Assembly (NCBI GenBank): GCA_903894295.1
Contig: CAITPI010000087.1
Coordinates: 1-64,000 of the forward strand
Reading direction: 5' to 3'
Length of the DNA stretch: 64,000 nt
From: an uncultured Acidimicrobiaceae bacterium
GTDB lineage: Bacteria; Actinomycetota; Acidimicrobiia; Acidimicrobiales; RAAP-2
The translations under genes and the position numbers were made by a program. The notes under the pieces were generated by a model. The model was given only the letters and a program-made list of their open reading frames with translations. It was not told the DNA's origin and did not search any database. Positions 52,654 through 60,353 of this stretch are shown here, piece by piece. Position 1 is the first letter of the stretch; every line of letters begins with the position of its first letter.

Positions 52654-53451
52654 ATGGCTGACGACAACGTCCGGGCGGCGATGGCTCCCCTCGTATCCCG
52701 TCGCGATGGACTGGTTGTGCTGCTGGACTTCGACGGGACCCTGTCGGCCATCGTGACCGAACCCGATGCCGCCCGGCTGTGGCCCGGGTTCGGGGACGTA
52801 CTGGCCGGACTGCTGGAGCGTGGCGTCGCCGTCAACGTGATCTCGGGACGGCCGGTGGCGTTCCTTCGCCGGCAACTCGGTGCCCTGGAGCCACTCGGAC
52901 TCGGATTGGTCGGGCTCCATGGACTCGAGGCTTCCGGGGTGGCGGGCCATGGGCACACTGCTGAAGATCTGGCCGGTTGGCGACGGGACGTCTCGGCGAT
53001 GGTCGCAGAACTCCATTCCCGGGTCCCCGACGGCGTCCTGGTCGAAGATAAGGACATCGTGGTGACCGTGCACTGGCGCAAGGTCCCCCACCAGGCGGAC
53101 GACCTGGAAGCACTGGTTTCCGAAATGGCCGGACGGTTCGGGTTCGTGACGCATCCTGGTCGGCTCTCGTGCGAACTTCGGCCTCCGGTGGACCGGGACA
53201 AGGGAACGGTGGTTGAGGCGCTGGCCCTCGGGTACTCCGCCGTCCTTTACGCCGGGGATGATCTCGGCGACCTTCCCGCCTTTGCCGCCATCCACCGGTG
53301 GCGGACGGCGACCGGTGGGACCGGACTGTGCCTGGCGGTCAAAGACGGCGAAAGTGCTCCTGGAGTTCTCGAGGCCGCCGACGTCGTGGTGGATGGTCCG
53401 GGGGGGCTGATGACCGCCTTGCAGACATTGCTCGCCGATCCTCCCGGCTGA
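52654..53451 (+). CDS. otsB: Trehalose-6-phosphate phosphatase-like HAD enzyme
   Basis: 265 residues. HAD motifs of the OtsB type: VVLLDFDGTLSAIVTEPDAA (nucleophile Asp pair), VNVISGRPVAFLRRQLG, GLVGLHGLEA, RPPVDRDKGTVVEALAL and VLYAGDDLGDLPAFAAIH. It would remove phosphate from trehalose-6-phosphate. As the neighbours include a GpgS-like gene, a glucosyl-3-phosphoglycerate phosphatase is a second possibility. It converges on the otsA gene, 54 bp between stops. Confidence 0.87.
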   Translation: MADDNVRAAMAPLVSRRDGLVVLLDFDGTLSAIVTEPDAARLWPGFGDVLAGLLERGVAVNVISGRPVAFLRRQLGALEPLGLGLVGLHGLEASGVAGHGHTAEDLAGWRRDVSAMVAELHSRVPDGVLVEDKDIVVTVHWRKVPHQADDLEALVSEMAGRFGFVTHPGRLSCELRPPVDRDKGTVVEALALGYSAVLYAGDDLGDLPAFAAIHRWRTATGGTGLCLAVKDGESAPGVLEAADVVVDGPGGLMTALQTLLADPPG

Positions 53452-53505
53452 TCACTGGGCGAGGTCTCCGGCCCCACCGGCGCCAGGTTGGCCCGGAACC
53501 CTTTG

Positions 53506-55011
53506 CTACCGGCGCGGCCCGGGAATCCGGGCGGCGACGAGTTGCTCGTCGAGCCAGTCGCGCGGATGGCGGGACCGGATGATGGCATTCAGCGTGTCGT
53601 GGTGGGCCCGTCGTTCGCCGGCCGGCATCACGAGGGCCCGCTGGAGGGCTTCGGCCATGTCCTGGACGTCAAAGGGATCGACAGGGACCACGCCCGGGGC
53701 AAGTTCATCGTAGGCACCGGCTTCCCTCGAGAGCACGAGGACGCCATGGCGTTCGTTGACCAGAGGACCTTCCTTGGCCACGAGGTTCAGTCCGTCCCGG
53801 GTCGGATTGACGAGCAGGACGTCGTAGCGGGTGAGGGCGGCCAGTGACCGCGGGTAGTTGTCGTCGGTCAGCAGTTCGATTGGTCTCCAGTCCTCCCGGC
53901 CGAAACGCTCGTTGATGGCGGCCACGGTGGCCGCCACTTCCTGTTCATACGCCTGGTATTCGACGAGGTCCTGACGGGTCGGATAGGCCATGGCGAGAAA
54001 GACCACCCGGCCATGGTGTTCCGGATGGCGCTCGAGCAGTTCCCCGTAGGCGAGAAAACCCCGGACGAGGTTCTTGGACAGCTCCATGCGGTCGACCCGG
54101 ACAATCACCTTCCGGCCGGGGTCGCCGACGAGGGTGTTGATCGTGGCGAGGGCATCGGCCACGGCCGGCTGTTCGACCGACTCTTCCAGCAGGGCGGGGT
54201 CGGTCGACAGGGGGGAGAGGTAGACCTCGGGTTTGGGAGCATCGGGTCCGAGAAACTCGGCCCGGGCAGCCAGAAAGGCGTTGGCCCAGCGGGCCGAGTG
54301 GAAGCCACAGGCGCCGTAGGAACCGAGCCCCTCGAGCAGTTCGGCGGCGACGCCGCCCGGAAGGGACCGGAGGGCGTCAAGGCCGGCGAACGGCGTATGG
54401 GTGAAGTGGGCGCTGGCGAGGTCGGGGCGAAGTCGACCGAGTTCCCGGCCCATCAGGGCCAGGTGGTAGTCCTGGGCCAGCACCGTTCCCCCCTGGGGGG
54501 CGACGGCCGCCACCGAGTGGGCCATGAGGCGGTTGAACTCCTTGTAGGCAGCCCACGCTCCGGCCCACGTCGCCATGCGCTCCGGATCGTCGTCGGCCGG
54601 GGCCGGGCTTCCCAGATGGTGATGGCAGAACCAGAGGGTGGCGTTCGACACCACGTTGTAGGCCAGGTGGAACAGATCAGGGTCGATGTCGACCAACTCG
54701 ACGGACATGCCTTCGCTCTGCATCAGGCCGGCTTTGGCCGCCGCCCGGTCGGCCGGGCCGAGGGCACAGGCAACCCAGGTGATGCCGGTCCCCACCAGCA
54801 GCGGTCGCAGGCTTCCGGCCAGGCCACCTCCGACCGGGGCGGGCACCAGTTGTCCATCCTCGTACCGGAACGCCAGGGGGCCGCGGTTCGACACCATGAC
54901 CGCCTGGTCGAGCCTCGGGGGGCCTTCCTCCGGACCGGCGACCCTCTTCTCCGGCGTTGCACCGGACCGGCCCGATGACCCGGGCGGCATGACGGTTGAC
55001 TCCTCGGTCAC
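53506..55011 (-). CDS. otsA: Trehalose-6-phosphate synthase-like GT20 glycosyltransferase
   Basis: 501 residues from GTG 55011, which overlaps the GpgS-like gene stop (GTGA). GT20 signatures: VMVSNRGPLAF with PVGGGLAGSLRPLL, LWFCHHHL, AQDYHLALMGRELGRLRPDLASAHFTHTPFAG, GACGFHSARWANAFL and YDVLLVNPTRDGLNLVAKEGPLVN. The phosphate-contact loop reads RVDRMELSKNLVRGF where E. coli OtsA has a VDRLDYTKG type sequence, so the acceptor or donor preference may differ. The expected product is trehalose-6-phosphate from UDP- or GDP-glucose. It is probably coupled with the upstream glycosyltransferase. Confidence 0.87.
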   Translation of the reverse strand: MTEESTVMPPGSSGRSGATPEKRVAGPEEGPPRLDQAVMVSNRGPLAFRYEDGQLVPAPVGGGLAGSLRPLLVGTGITWVACALGPADRAAAKAGLMQSEGMSVELVDIDPDLFHLAYNVVSNATLWFCHHHLGSPAPADDDPERMATWAGAWAAYKEFNRLMAHSVAAVAPQGGTVLAQDYHLALMGRELGRLRPDLASAHFTHTPFAGLDALRSLPGGVAAELLEGLGSYGACGFHSARWANAFLAARAEFLGPDAPKPEVYLSPLSTDPALLEESVEQPAVADALATINTLVGDPGRKVIVRVDRMELSKNLVRGFLAYGELLERHPEHHGRVVFLAMAYPTRQDLVEYQAYEQEVAATVAAINERFGREDWRPIELLTDDNYPRSLAALTRYDVLLVNPTRDGLNLVAKEGPLVNERHGVLVLSREAGAYDELAPGVVPVDPFDVQDMAEALQRALVMPAGERRAHHDTLNAIIRSRHPRDWLDEQLVAARIPGPRR

Positions 55012-55814
55012 GCCGTCGAGCTCAATCCGGTGTGCATTCCGGCCCGCACGAGGGCCGCCCGCAGGATGTCGGTGGCCTGGGGCCGCAACTGGGAGAGCGG
55101 TCGGTTGCGGTGTTCCCGGACGCCGAGATCGACCTGGGCGACCGTGGAGATGTCGAAGTAGGTGATGACGTCGACCAGCAGGGCGATCTCGACGGCGTAA
55201 CCGTCGGCCAGACCGCACTTCTCCAGCACTGTCCTCGGAGCTGCGGTTTCGCCGGCCAACGGTTGCTCGATGTCGGACAGAACCGGAAACAGCACGTCGA
55301 TCAGTGGCTTGGCCATCAGCTCGGTGACCCGCCCTCCGCCATCGGCCATCCCGTGCAACGGGCGCTGGTAGTAGCCCTTCACCAGATTGAGATTCCCGTC
55401 GACGAGGAGAGGCCCCACCATGGACGTCACGAACTGGATCCCGAAGTTCGTGACGTCGGCATCGCAGTACACGAGCAGGTCGCCGGTCGAGACCCGCAGG
55501 CCGGTCCGCATGGCCTGGCCCTTGCCGCCACCGTGGTCGTCCGAGGGAACCACGGTGGCTCCGGCATGACGGGCCACTTCCCCGGTTCCGTCGTTCGATC
55601 CGTCATCGATGACGAGAATCTCGTCAACGAGCGGTACGCCACCACCGACGGCGGTGAGGGCCGACACGATGATGTCGACGATGGGCCCGATGGTGGCCGC
55701 TTCATTGCGGGCCGGAATGCACACCGAGATGGTGCGGTCACCCTTGAGGGACGCCAGGGTGGAGGGATCGAAACCGTCGGCCGGAAATCGGGTGATGGGA
55801 GTGAGATCGCTCAC
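55008..55814 (-). CDS. gpgS: Glucosyl-3-phosphoglycerate synthase-like GT2 glycosyltransferase
   Basis: 268 residues. The GT-A fold shows TISVCIPARNEAATIGPIVDII, LVDEILVIDDGSNDGTGEVA, LLVYCDADVTNFG (the DxD-like metal site), NLVKGYYQRPLHG, GGGRVTELMAKPLIDVLFP and GYAVEIALLVDVITYF. These match mycobacterial GpgS (GT81), which makes glucosyl-3-phosphoglycerate for glucosylglycerate and methylglucose lipopolysaccharides. It is somewhat short. It forms an operon with the GT20 gene, suggesting an osmolyte island. Mannosyl-3-phosphoglycerate synthase is a less likely alternative. Confidence 0.82.
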   Translation of the reverse strand: MSDLTPITRFPADGFDPSTLASLKGDRTISVCIPARNEAATIGPIVDIIVSALTAVGGGVPLVDEILVIDDGSNDGTGEVARHAGATVVPSDDHGGGKGQAMRTGLRVSTGDLLVYCDADVTNFGIQFVTSMVGPLLVDGNLNLVKGYYQRPLHGMADGGGRVTELMAKPLIDVLFPVLSDIEQPLAGETAAPRTVLEKCGLADGYAVEIALLVDVITYFDISTVAQVDLGVREHRNRPLSQLRPQATDILRAALVRAGMHTGLSSTA

Positions 55815-56135
55815 GGGGTCACATTCCGGGGGCCGGACGGACGCCGGGCAGAAGAGTCGGTGGGAGACACGTCCCTATCTTCCCTCATGACGGGGCCTCG
55901 GGGAAACGGCAGCGCTGGCAACCTGCCCGGGCCAGGTGGGACAGGCTCGTGGGTCCGAAAAGTTCCAGGGTGAGGATTGACGGCCTCGTCCCCATCAGCC
56001 ACAATGGATGCATCATCCAGAGCAGCTGAGGGACCGGGCCCGAAGACGCTGCGGCAACCAGATCGACTCCGGGCCGTTTCGTGAAGCGGTTCCCCGTCGT
56101 GCCAGGTGCCAATGCCCGAGCGATGAGGAGACGAT
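55815..56135 (+). promoter_or_regulatory. Divergent region gpgS-like / thrC
   Basis: 321 bp. The right 120 bp are the SAM riboswitch (separate entry). TTGACG at 55977-55982 could be its -35 box, with CACAATGG about 18 nt further on; a good -10 was not found. The left part must hold the minus-strand promoter of the GpgS-like gene. Confidence 0.45.
56009..56130 (+). ncRNA. SAM-I (S-box) riboswitch
   Basis: The conserved core is present in order: CATCATCCAGAG, GCAGCTGAGGGACCGGGCCC, GAAGACGCTGCGGCAACC, a P3 arm, GGTGCCAATGCCCGAG and GATGAGG. GCAGC pairs with GCTGC (P2), CGAC with GTCG and CCGTTTC with GAAGCGG (P3, with bulges), and CATC with GATG (P1). The 3' strand of P1 runs directly into GAGGAG, the thrC ribosome binding site, at 56125-56130. 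Binding of SAM should stabilise P1 and limit ribosome access, so control is probably translational. Confidence 0.88.
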
Positions 56136-57389
56136 ATGGATTGTGTTGCCGGTTTGCGCTGTCGTGAATGCGCCCGTACCTACCCAGCCGAGGCGTTGCA
56201 CGTCTGTGACTTCTGCTTCGGACCCCTTGAGGTCACCTACGACTACGAGCGCATCGCTTCGGTGGTGACGCGGGAACGGATCAGTGCAGGGCCCCGCACG
56301 ATCTGGCGATATGCCGACCTGCTGCCGGTGGCCGACGAAGCCCCGGTCAGTCTCGGTGCCGGCTTCACCCCGTTGGTGCGGGCCGACCATCTGGCAGCCG
56401 AACTGGGTCTGCGGGACCTGTGGATCAAGGACGACACAGCCAATCCCACCGGTTCGTTCAAGGACCGGGTGGTCTCGGTGGCCCTGACCAAGGCCCGGCA
56501 GCTGGGGTTCAAGGTGGCCGCCTGTGCCTCGACGGGAAACCTGGCCAACTCGGTGGCGGCCCACGCCGCGCGGGCCGGCATGGACTCGGTGGTGTTGATT
56601 CCCTCCAACCTGGAGACGGCCAAGATCACCATGACCTCCGTCTACGGCGGCCGGGTCATTGCCGTCAACGGCAGTTATGACGACGTCAACCGTCTGTGTG
56701 CCGAGTTGACCAGTGAGCAGCCTTCGTGGGCCTTCGTCAACGTGAACGTGCGCACCTACTACGCCGAAGGTTCGAAGACACTGGCCTTCGAAGTGGCCGA
56801 GCAGCTGGGTTGGCAGACACCCGACCACGTCGTGGTGCCGATCGGATCCGGTAGCCAGCTCACCAAGGTGGCCAAGGGATTCCAGGAGCTCTATGAGGTC
56901 GGTTTGCTGGACGAAGAGCCTTCGGTGAGGATCTCGGGGGCCCAGGCCGCCGGCTGCGCCCCGGTGGCCACGGCGTTCGCAGAAGGCACCGATGCCATCC
57001 GACCGGTGAAGCCCGACACCATCGCCAAGTCGCTGGCCATCGGCAATCCGGCCGACGGCTGGTATGCGCTCGACACCATCCGCAAGTCCTCTGGCGCCTG
57101 CGCCGCGGTGACCGATGCCGAGGTCATCGAGGGCATCCGGCTTCTGGCCCGCACGGAAGGAATCTTCGCCGAGACGGCCGGTGGAGTGACCATCGCCACG
57201 CTGGCCAAGCTGGTGGCGGAGGGCGTCATCTCTCCCGACGAGCGGGTGGTGGCCATGGTCACCGGCCACGGCCTGAAAACGGTGGAAGCACTGGCCACGT
57301 CGGTCGGCCCCACCGCCACCATCGATCCCACGCTGGAGGCGTTCGAGGCAGCATTGGCTTCTGACGACCTGTTGGCCCGTTCCGCCTAG
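56136..57389 (+). CDS. thrC: Threonine synthase
   Basis: 417 residues. It starts with a zinc-ribbon-like Cys set (CRECARTYPAEALHVCDFCFG), then the fold-type II PLP domain with NPTGSFKDRVVSVAL (PLP Lys), AACASTGNLANSVAAHAARAG, VVVPIGSGSQLTKVAKGF, GAQAAGC and IFAETAGGVTIATLAKLV. It converts O-phosphohomoserine to threonine, the branch point with methionine. The SAM riboswitch upstream puts threonine formation under methionine-pathway control. The ATG is chosen from GAGGAG 5 nt upstream. The next gene, for a MoaD/ThiS protein, follows after 11 nt. Confidence 0.95.
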   Translation: MDCVAGLRCRECARTYPAEALHVCDFCFGPLEVTYDYERIASVVTRERISAGPRTIWRYADLLPVADEAPVSLGAGFTPLVRADHLAAELGLRDLWIKDDTANPTGSFKDRVVSVALTKARQLGFKVAACASTGNLANSVAAHAARAGMDSVVLIPSNLETAKITMTSVYGGRVIAVNGSYDDVNRLCAELTSEQPSWAFVNVNVRTYYAEGSKTLAFEVAEQLGWQTPDHVVVPIGSGSQLTKVAKGFQELYEVGLLDEEPSVRISGAQAAGCAPVATAFAEGTDAIRPVKPDTIAKSLAIGNPADGWYALDTIRKSSGACAAVTDAEVIEGIRLLARTEGIFAETAGGVTIATLAKLVAEGVISPDERVVAMVTGHGLKTVEALATSVGPTATIDPTLEAFEAALASDDLLARSA

Positions 57390-57400
57390 GAGGCGTTTTC

Positions 57401-57673
57401 ATGATCACCATCCGAGTCCCGACCCAGTTGCGCGCCCTGACCGGTGGTTCCGGCACCGTCGAAGTGGAGGGTTCCACCGTGGGTGAGGCCCTGAAGGCTC
57501 TGGACGCCGCCCATGCCGGGTTCGCCGAACGGCTGTTTGACGATGCGGGTGAGCTGCGTCGGTTTGTGAACATCTTCATCGACGACGAGGATGTGCGGTT
57601 TCTGGACGGGTTGGCCACGCCGGTTGTCGCCGGCCAGACCCTCTCCATCGTCCCGGCCGTCGCCGGGGGCTGA
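57401..57673 (+). CDS. MoaD/ThiS-family sulfur carrier protein
   Basis: 90 residues. The beta-grasp fold shows ITIRVPTQLRALTGGSGTVEVEGSTVGEALKALDAAHAGFAERLFDDAGELRRFVNIFIDDEDVRFLDG, and the chain ends in VPAVAGG, the di-Gly that is thiocarboxylated in sulfur carriers. Mycobacterial CysO, which donates sulfur for cysteine synthesis, is the closest type of relative. It is coupled to thrC as in many actinobacteria and is also under the SAM riboswitch. It might donate sulfur for methionine or cysteine formation. AGGAGG is the ribosome binding site. Confidence 0.87.
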   Translation: MITIRVPTQLRALTGGSGTVEVEGSTVGEALKALDAAHAGFAERLFDDAGELRRFVNIFIDDEDVRFLDGLATPVVAGQTLSIVPAVAGG

Positions 57674-57697
57674 GACCTTCCCGGATTTCCCGACGAC

Positions 57698-57719
57698 CCC
57701 CGGTCAATGGTGACCGGGG
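57698..57719. terminator. Bidirectional terminator thrC operon / tetR
   Basis: CCCCGGTCA and TGACCGGGG form a perfect 9-bp stem around ATGG, 25 nt after the MoaD-type gene. It lies between convergent operons and can serve both. Confidence 0.7.
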
Positions 57720-57761
57720 CTCCGGGGAGTGGGTGATACCCCCAGGACTTCCGGTGCCGAG

Positions 57762-58397
57762 CTAGGCGCCGAGGCCGTGGACGATGAAATCGGTGAGCAG
57801 GCCGACGGTTGTTGACCGCTCGGCCGGCAGAGGTTCGGCGGCCCGCACCGCCATGGCGCCGTAGATCTGCTGGCCGATGAGCGAGGTCGCCAGATCCGGG
57901 TCCATGGGACGGAAGATGCCCTGGGTCATTCCCTCTTCACACAACCCCCGCAGGAGCCGGGCGATGTTGAGGCCGATGGTGGCCAGTTCCTGTCGAATGG
58001 CGTCACCGCCCCGCCCGCTCGCCTCCTGGGTGACGAGCGCCATCCGGATGAAGGCCGGGGCGTCGTCCACCCGAGCCAACATTTCGTCGATGAGCAGACG
58101 GAGGCGCCCGGTGATGTCGGGCTCGCTCTCCCACGAGGCGGCCACGGCCGCCACCAGGTGACTGTGCAGACTCTCCAGGCAGGCCCGAACCAGTTCGTCC
58201 CGGTTGGCGAAGTAGACGTACACGGTGGAACGCGCGACCCCGGCCCGGGAGGCGATCTCGTCCATCGAGACGTCGATCGATCCCCGTTCCCCGAAGAGCT
58301 GGCGGGCCACGTCAATGACCTGTTCCCGTCGGAAGTCCCGGATGACGCCCTTCAGGCGGTCCTTGGAGTTCTCGGTCCCGGACGGGGAAGTGGCCAC
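57762..58397 (-). CDS. TetR-family transcriptional regulator
   Basis: 211 residues. The N-terminal helix-turn-helix reads RREQVIDVARQLFGERGSIDVSMDEIASRAGVARSTVYVYFANRDELVRACLESL. The C-terminal ligand domain is helical, with no recognisable effector class. It begins 8 nt after the P450 stop, so both are one operon. The perfect 17-bp palindrome upstream of the P450 gene is its probable operator, implying autoregulation with the P450 substrate or product as effector. Confidence 0.9.
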   Translation of the reverse strand: MATSPSGTENSKDRLKGVIRDFRREQVIDVARQLFGERGSIDVSMDEIASRAGVARSTVYVYFANRDELVRACLESLHSHLVAAVAASWESEPDITGRLRLLIDEMLARVDDAPAFIRMALVTQEASGRGGDAIRQELATIGLNIARLLRGLCEEGMTQGIFRPMDPDLATSLIGQQIYGAMAVRAAEPLPAERSTTVGLLTDFIVHGLGA

Positions 58398-58405
58398 CGG
58401 GACGC

Positions 58406-59656
58406 CTAGGGGTTGACGCGGGGGCCGGCCGGGAAGGCGATCGGCAGGTGCTTCACACCGGAGATGAACGGTGACTGGAGCCGCTGGGCCGGCCCGGCCT
58501 GTTCCATTTCGGCCATCCGGTCGAGCAGGTGCTCGAACATCACCTTGATCTCGAGGCGGGCCAGGTTGGCGCCCAGACAGAAGTGGGGTCCGCCTCCGCC
58601 GAAGGCGATGTGGGGATTGGGGTTCCGGGTGATGTCGAAGGTCTGGGGGTCGGTGAAGACGGACTCATCCCGGTTGGCCGAGATGTGGTAGAAGACGACC
58701 TTGGTGTCGGGCTCGATTTTCTGGCCTTCGATCTCGATGGTGGATGTGGTCTGGCGGCGGAAGTTCATCACCGGGGTGACGAAGCGGAGCATCTCCTCGA
58801 CGGCCGAAGGCAGCAGGGAGCGGTCGTTCTTCAGCAGTTCCCACTGGTCGGGAAACTGGAAGAAGGTGTTCATGGCGCCCGAGATCAGGTTGCGGGTGGT
58901 TTCGTTGCCGGCCACCGTCAACAGCAGAAAGAACAGTTCCAGCTCGAACGAACTCAGTTGCTCGCCCTCGATTTCAACCTGGGTCAGGACGCTCATCAGG
59001 TCTTCGTGCGGGTCCATCCGCTTCACTTCGAACAGTTGTGAGGCGTAGGCGTAGAGCTCCATCGAGGCCATCTGGGCCACTTCGCCCGTCGTCTGGTACT
59101 CGGGGTCCTGGCTGCCGATCATCCGGTTCGACCAGTCGAACATCTTGTGCCGGTCCTCGTTGGGAACACCCAGCAGCTCGGCGATGACCACCAGGGGAAG
59201 TTCGGCGGCGATGTCGGTCACAAAGTCGGCCGAACCCTGCTCGATCACCTGGTCGATGATGTGGTCGGTGGCGGCGTGGATCCTCTCGTGCAGTTGGTTG
59301 ACGATCCGGGGGGTGAATCCCTTGTTGACGAGACGCCGGTAGCGGGTGTGGAGCGGAGGATCCATGTTCAGCATGATCAGTTGCTGCTGGGCCAGGTCGT
59401 CCTGGCTCATCTCCCACAGGTAGGTCGCCCTGGCGTGCGACGAGAAGTGCTCGAAGTCCCGGTTGACCTGGGTGCAGCTCTTGTGCGAGGTGACCGCCCA
59501 AAAGCCGGGTCCGTCACTCTCTTCCTGCCACCACACGGGAGCGTTCTGACGAAGATAGGCAAACCATTCGTGGGGAACGTGGTCGCCGAAGATGACGGGG
59601 TCGGTGAGATCGATGGACCCCGGATCGACGTTGCTGACATCAAGTGAGGCGGTCAT
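58406..59656 (-). CDS. Cytochrome P450 (CYP125/124/142-like)
   Basis: 416 residues from ATG 59656. Heme ligand motif FGGGGPHFCLGANLARLE, I-helix FFLLLTVAGNETTRN and the ExxR stretch SAVEEMLRFVTPV are present. MLNMDPPLHTRYRRLVNKGFTPRIV and FWAVTSHKSCTQVNRDFEHFSS resemble the CYP125/CYP124/CYP142 group that hydroxylates the terminal carbon of cholesterol side chains or branched lipids, but the substrate is not proven. Redox partners are not encoded nearby. It is the first gene of the P450-tetR operon. Confidence 0.93.
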   Translation of the reverse strand: MTASLDVSNVDPGSIDLTDPVIFGDHVPHEWFAYLRQNAPVWWQEESDGPGFWAVTSHKSCTQVNRDFEHFSSHARATYLWEMSQDDLAQQQLIMLNMDPPLHTRYRRLVNKGFTPRIVNQLHERIHAATDHIIDQVIEQGSADFVTDIAAELPLVVIAELLGVPNEDRHKMFDWSNRMIGSQDPEYQTTGEVAQMASMELYAYASQLFEVKRMDPHEDLMSVLTQVEIEGEQLSSFELELFFLLLTVAGNETTRNLISGAMNTFFQFPDQWELLKNDRSLLPSAVEEMLRFVTPVMNFRRQTTSTIEIEGQKIEPDTKVVFYHISANRDESVFTDPQTFDITRNPNPHIAFGGGGPHFCLGANLARLEIKVMFEHLLDRMAEMEQAGPAQRLQSPFISGVKHLPIAFPAGPRVNP

Positions 59657-59678
59657 GTCGGATGCCCTTTCCGTCAAA

Positions 59679-59695
59679 TCGGACAATGTGTCCGA
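59679..59695. promoter_or_regulatory. Probable TetR operator before the P450 gene
   Basis: TCGGACA-ATG-TGTCCGA is a perfect 7+3+7 inverted repeat, 23 bp upstream of the P450 start and overlapping a TTGTCC and TTGACG stretch of its promoter on the minus strand. Size and position are typical of TetR sites. Confidence 0.7.
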
Positions 59696-59793
59696 CAGCC
59701 GAAGGGTAGGCCGGGCGACCCTCCGTGTCAATGCTGGCCCGGTCGTCCGCACCGCCGGAATCCGGACCGGGAGGAGATGCGGTCAGCGGCGGA

Positions 59794-60159
59794 CTAGGCG
59801 CTCCAGTCCACCTCGCCGTCGATGACCACGATCGGCTCCTCGGTCAGCACCATGTCGAGATGGTCGAGATCGAGGAACTTGGCGATGTCGTCCATCATGG
59901 CCGGGAAGTCCGCCTCGCCCATGTGGGCGTAGTACGCCTCCATCGAGGGAAACCACTGGACGGTGACGCCGTCATAGCCGGAACGGTCCTGGTCGTCCCG
60001 GTAGGAGTCAAGGGGCCGGGGGTTTTGCTCGTATCGGATGACGTAGTTGGCCGCGGTCGATCCGGCGATCAGCGGGCCGTGGTGGTTGCGCCAGTACTCC
60101 TGGAACTCGGCGGGCGTCATGCCTTCCTTCCGCTTGAGCAGGCAGGTCAGTTTGATCAC
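59794..60159 (-). CDS. EthD-domain protein
   Basis: 121 residues from GTG 60159, which follows GAAGGAGG at normal spacing; the track start adds a short basic leader. IKLTCLLKRKEGMTPAEFQEYWRNHHGPLI is the EthD/dimeric alpha-beta-barrel signature, and SYDG-type strand VTVQWFPSMEAYYAHM follows. Such proteins form dimeric ferredoxin-like barrels; EthD itself supports a P450 (ether degradation) system. Here it lies upstream of the P450 gene on the same strand, 137 bp away, and may work with it. Confidence 0.85.
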   Translation of the reverse strand: MIKLTCLLKRKEGMTPAEFQEYWRNHHGPLIAGSTAANYVIRYEQNPRPLDSYRDDQDRSGYDGVTVQWFPSMEAYYAHMGEADFPAMMDDIAKFLDLDHLDMVLTEEPIVVIDGEVDWSA

Positions 60160-60341
60160 GTAGGGCCTCCTTCGTCGTGGTGTTCGACCGGATGTCAACC
60201 GGATGTGGACCGGTGGTGGCCGGACCGGTGGGCAGTCATCCAGCGCTCCACCACTTTGTCACGGGCTCCGGTGGTCCGTCGCAACGGCCCGGGGCGAGGA
60301 GGGACGAGAATCCGGCTTGGCCCGGGGCGGGGCGTTTCGGG

Positions 60342-60347
60342 TACCGT
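60342..60347 (+). promoter_or_regulatory. -10 box of the hexapeptide acyltransferase gene, leaderless type
   Basis: TACCGT ends 6 nt before the GTG at 60354. It supports this start against the track start at 60177. Confidence 0.45.
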
Positions 60348-60353
60348 CTGGCC

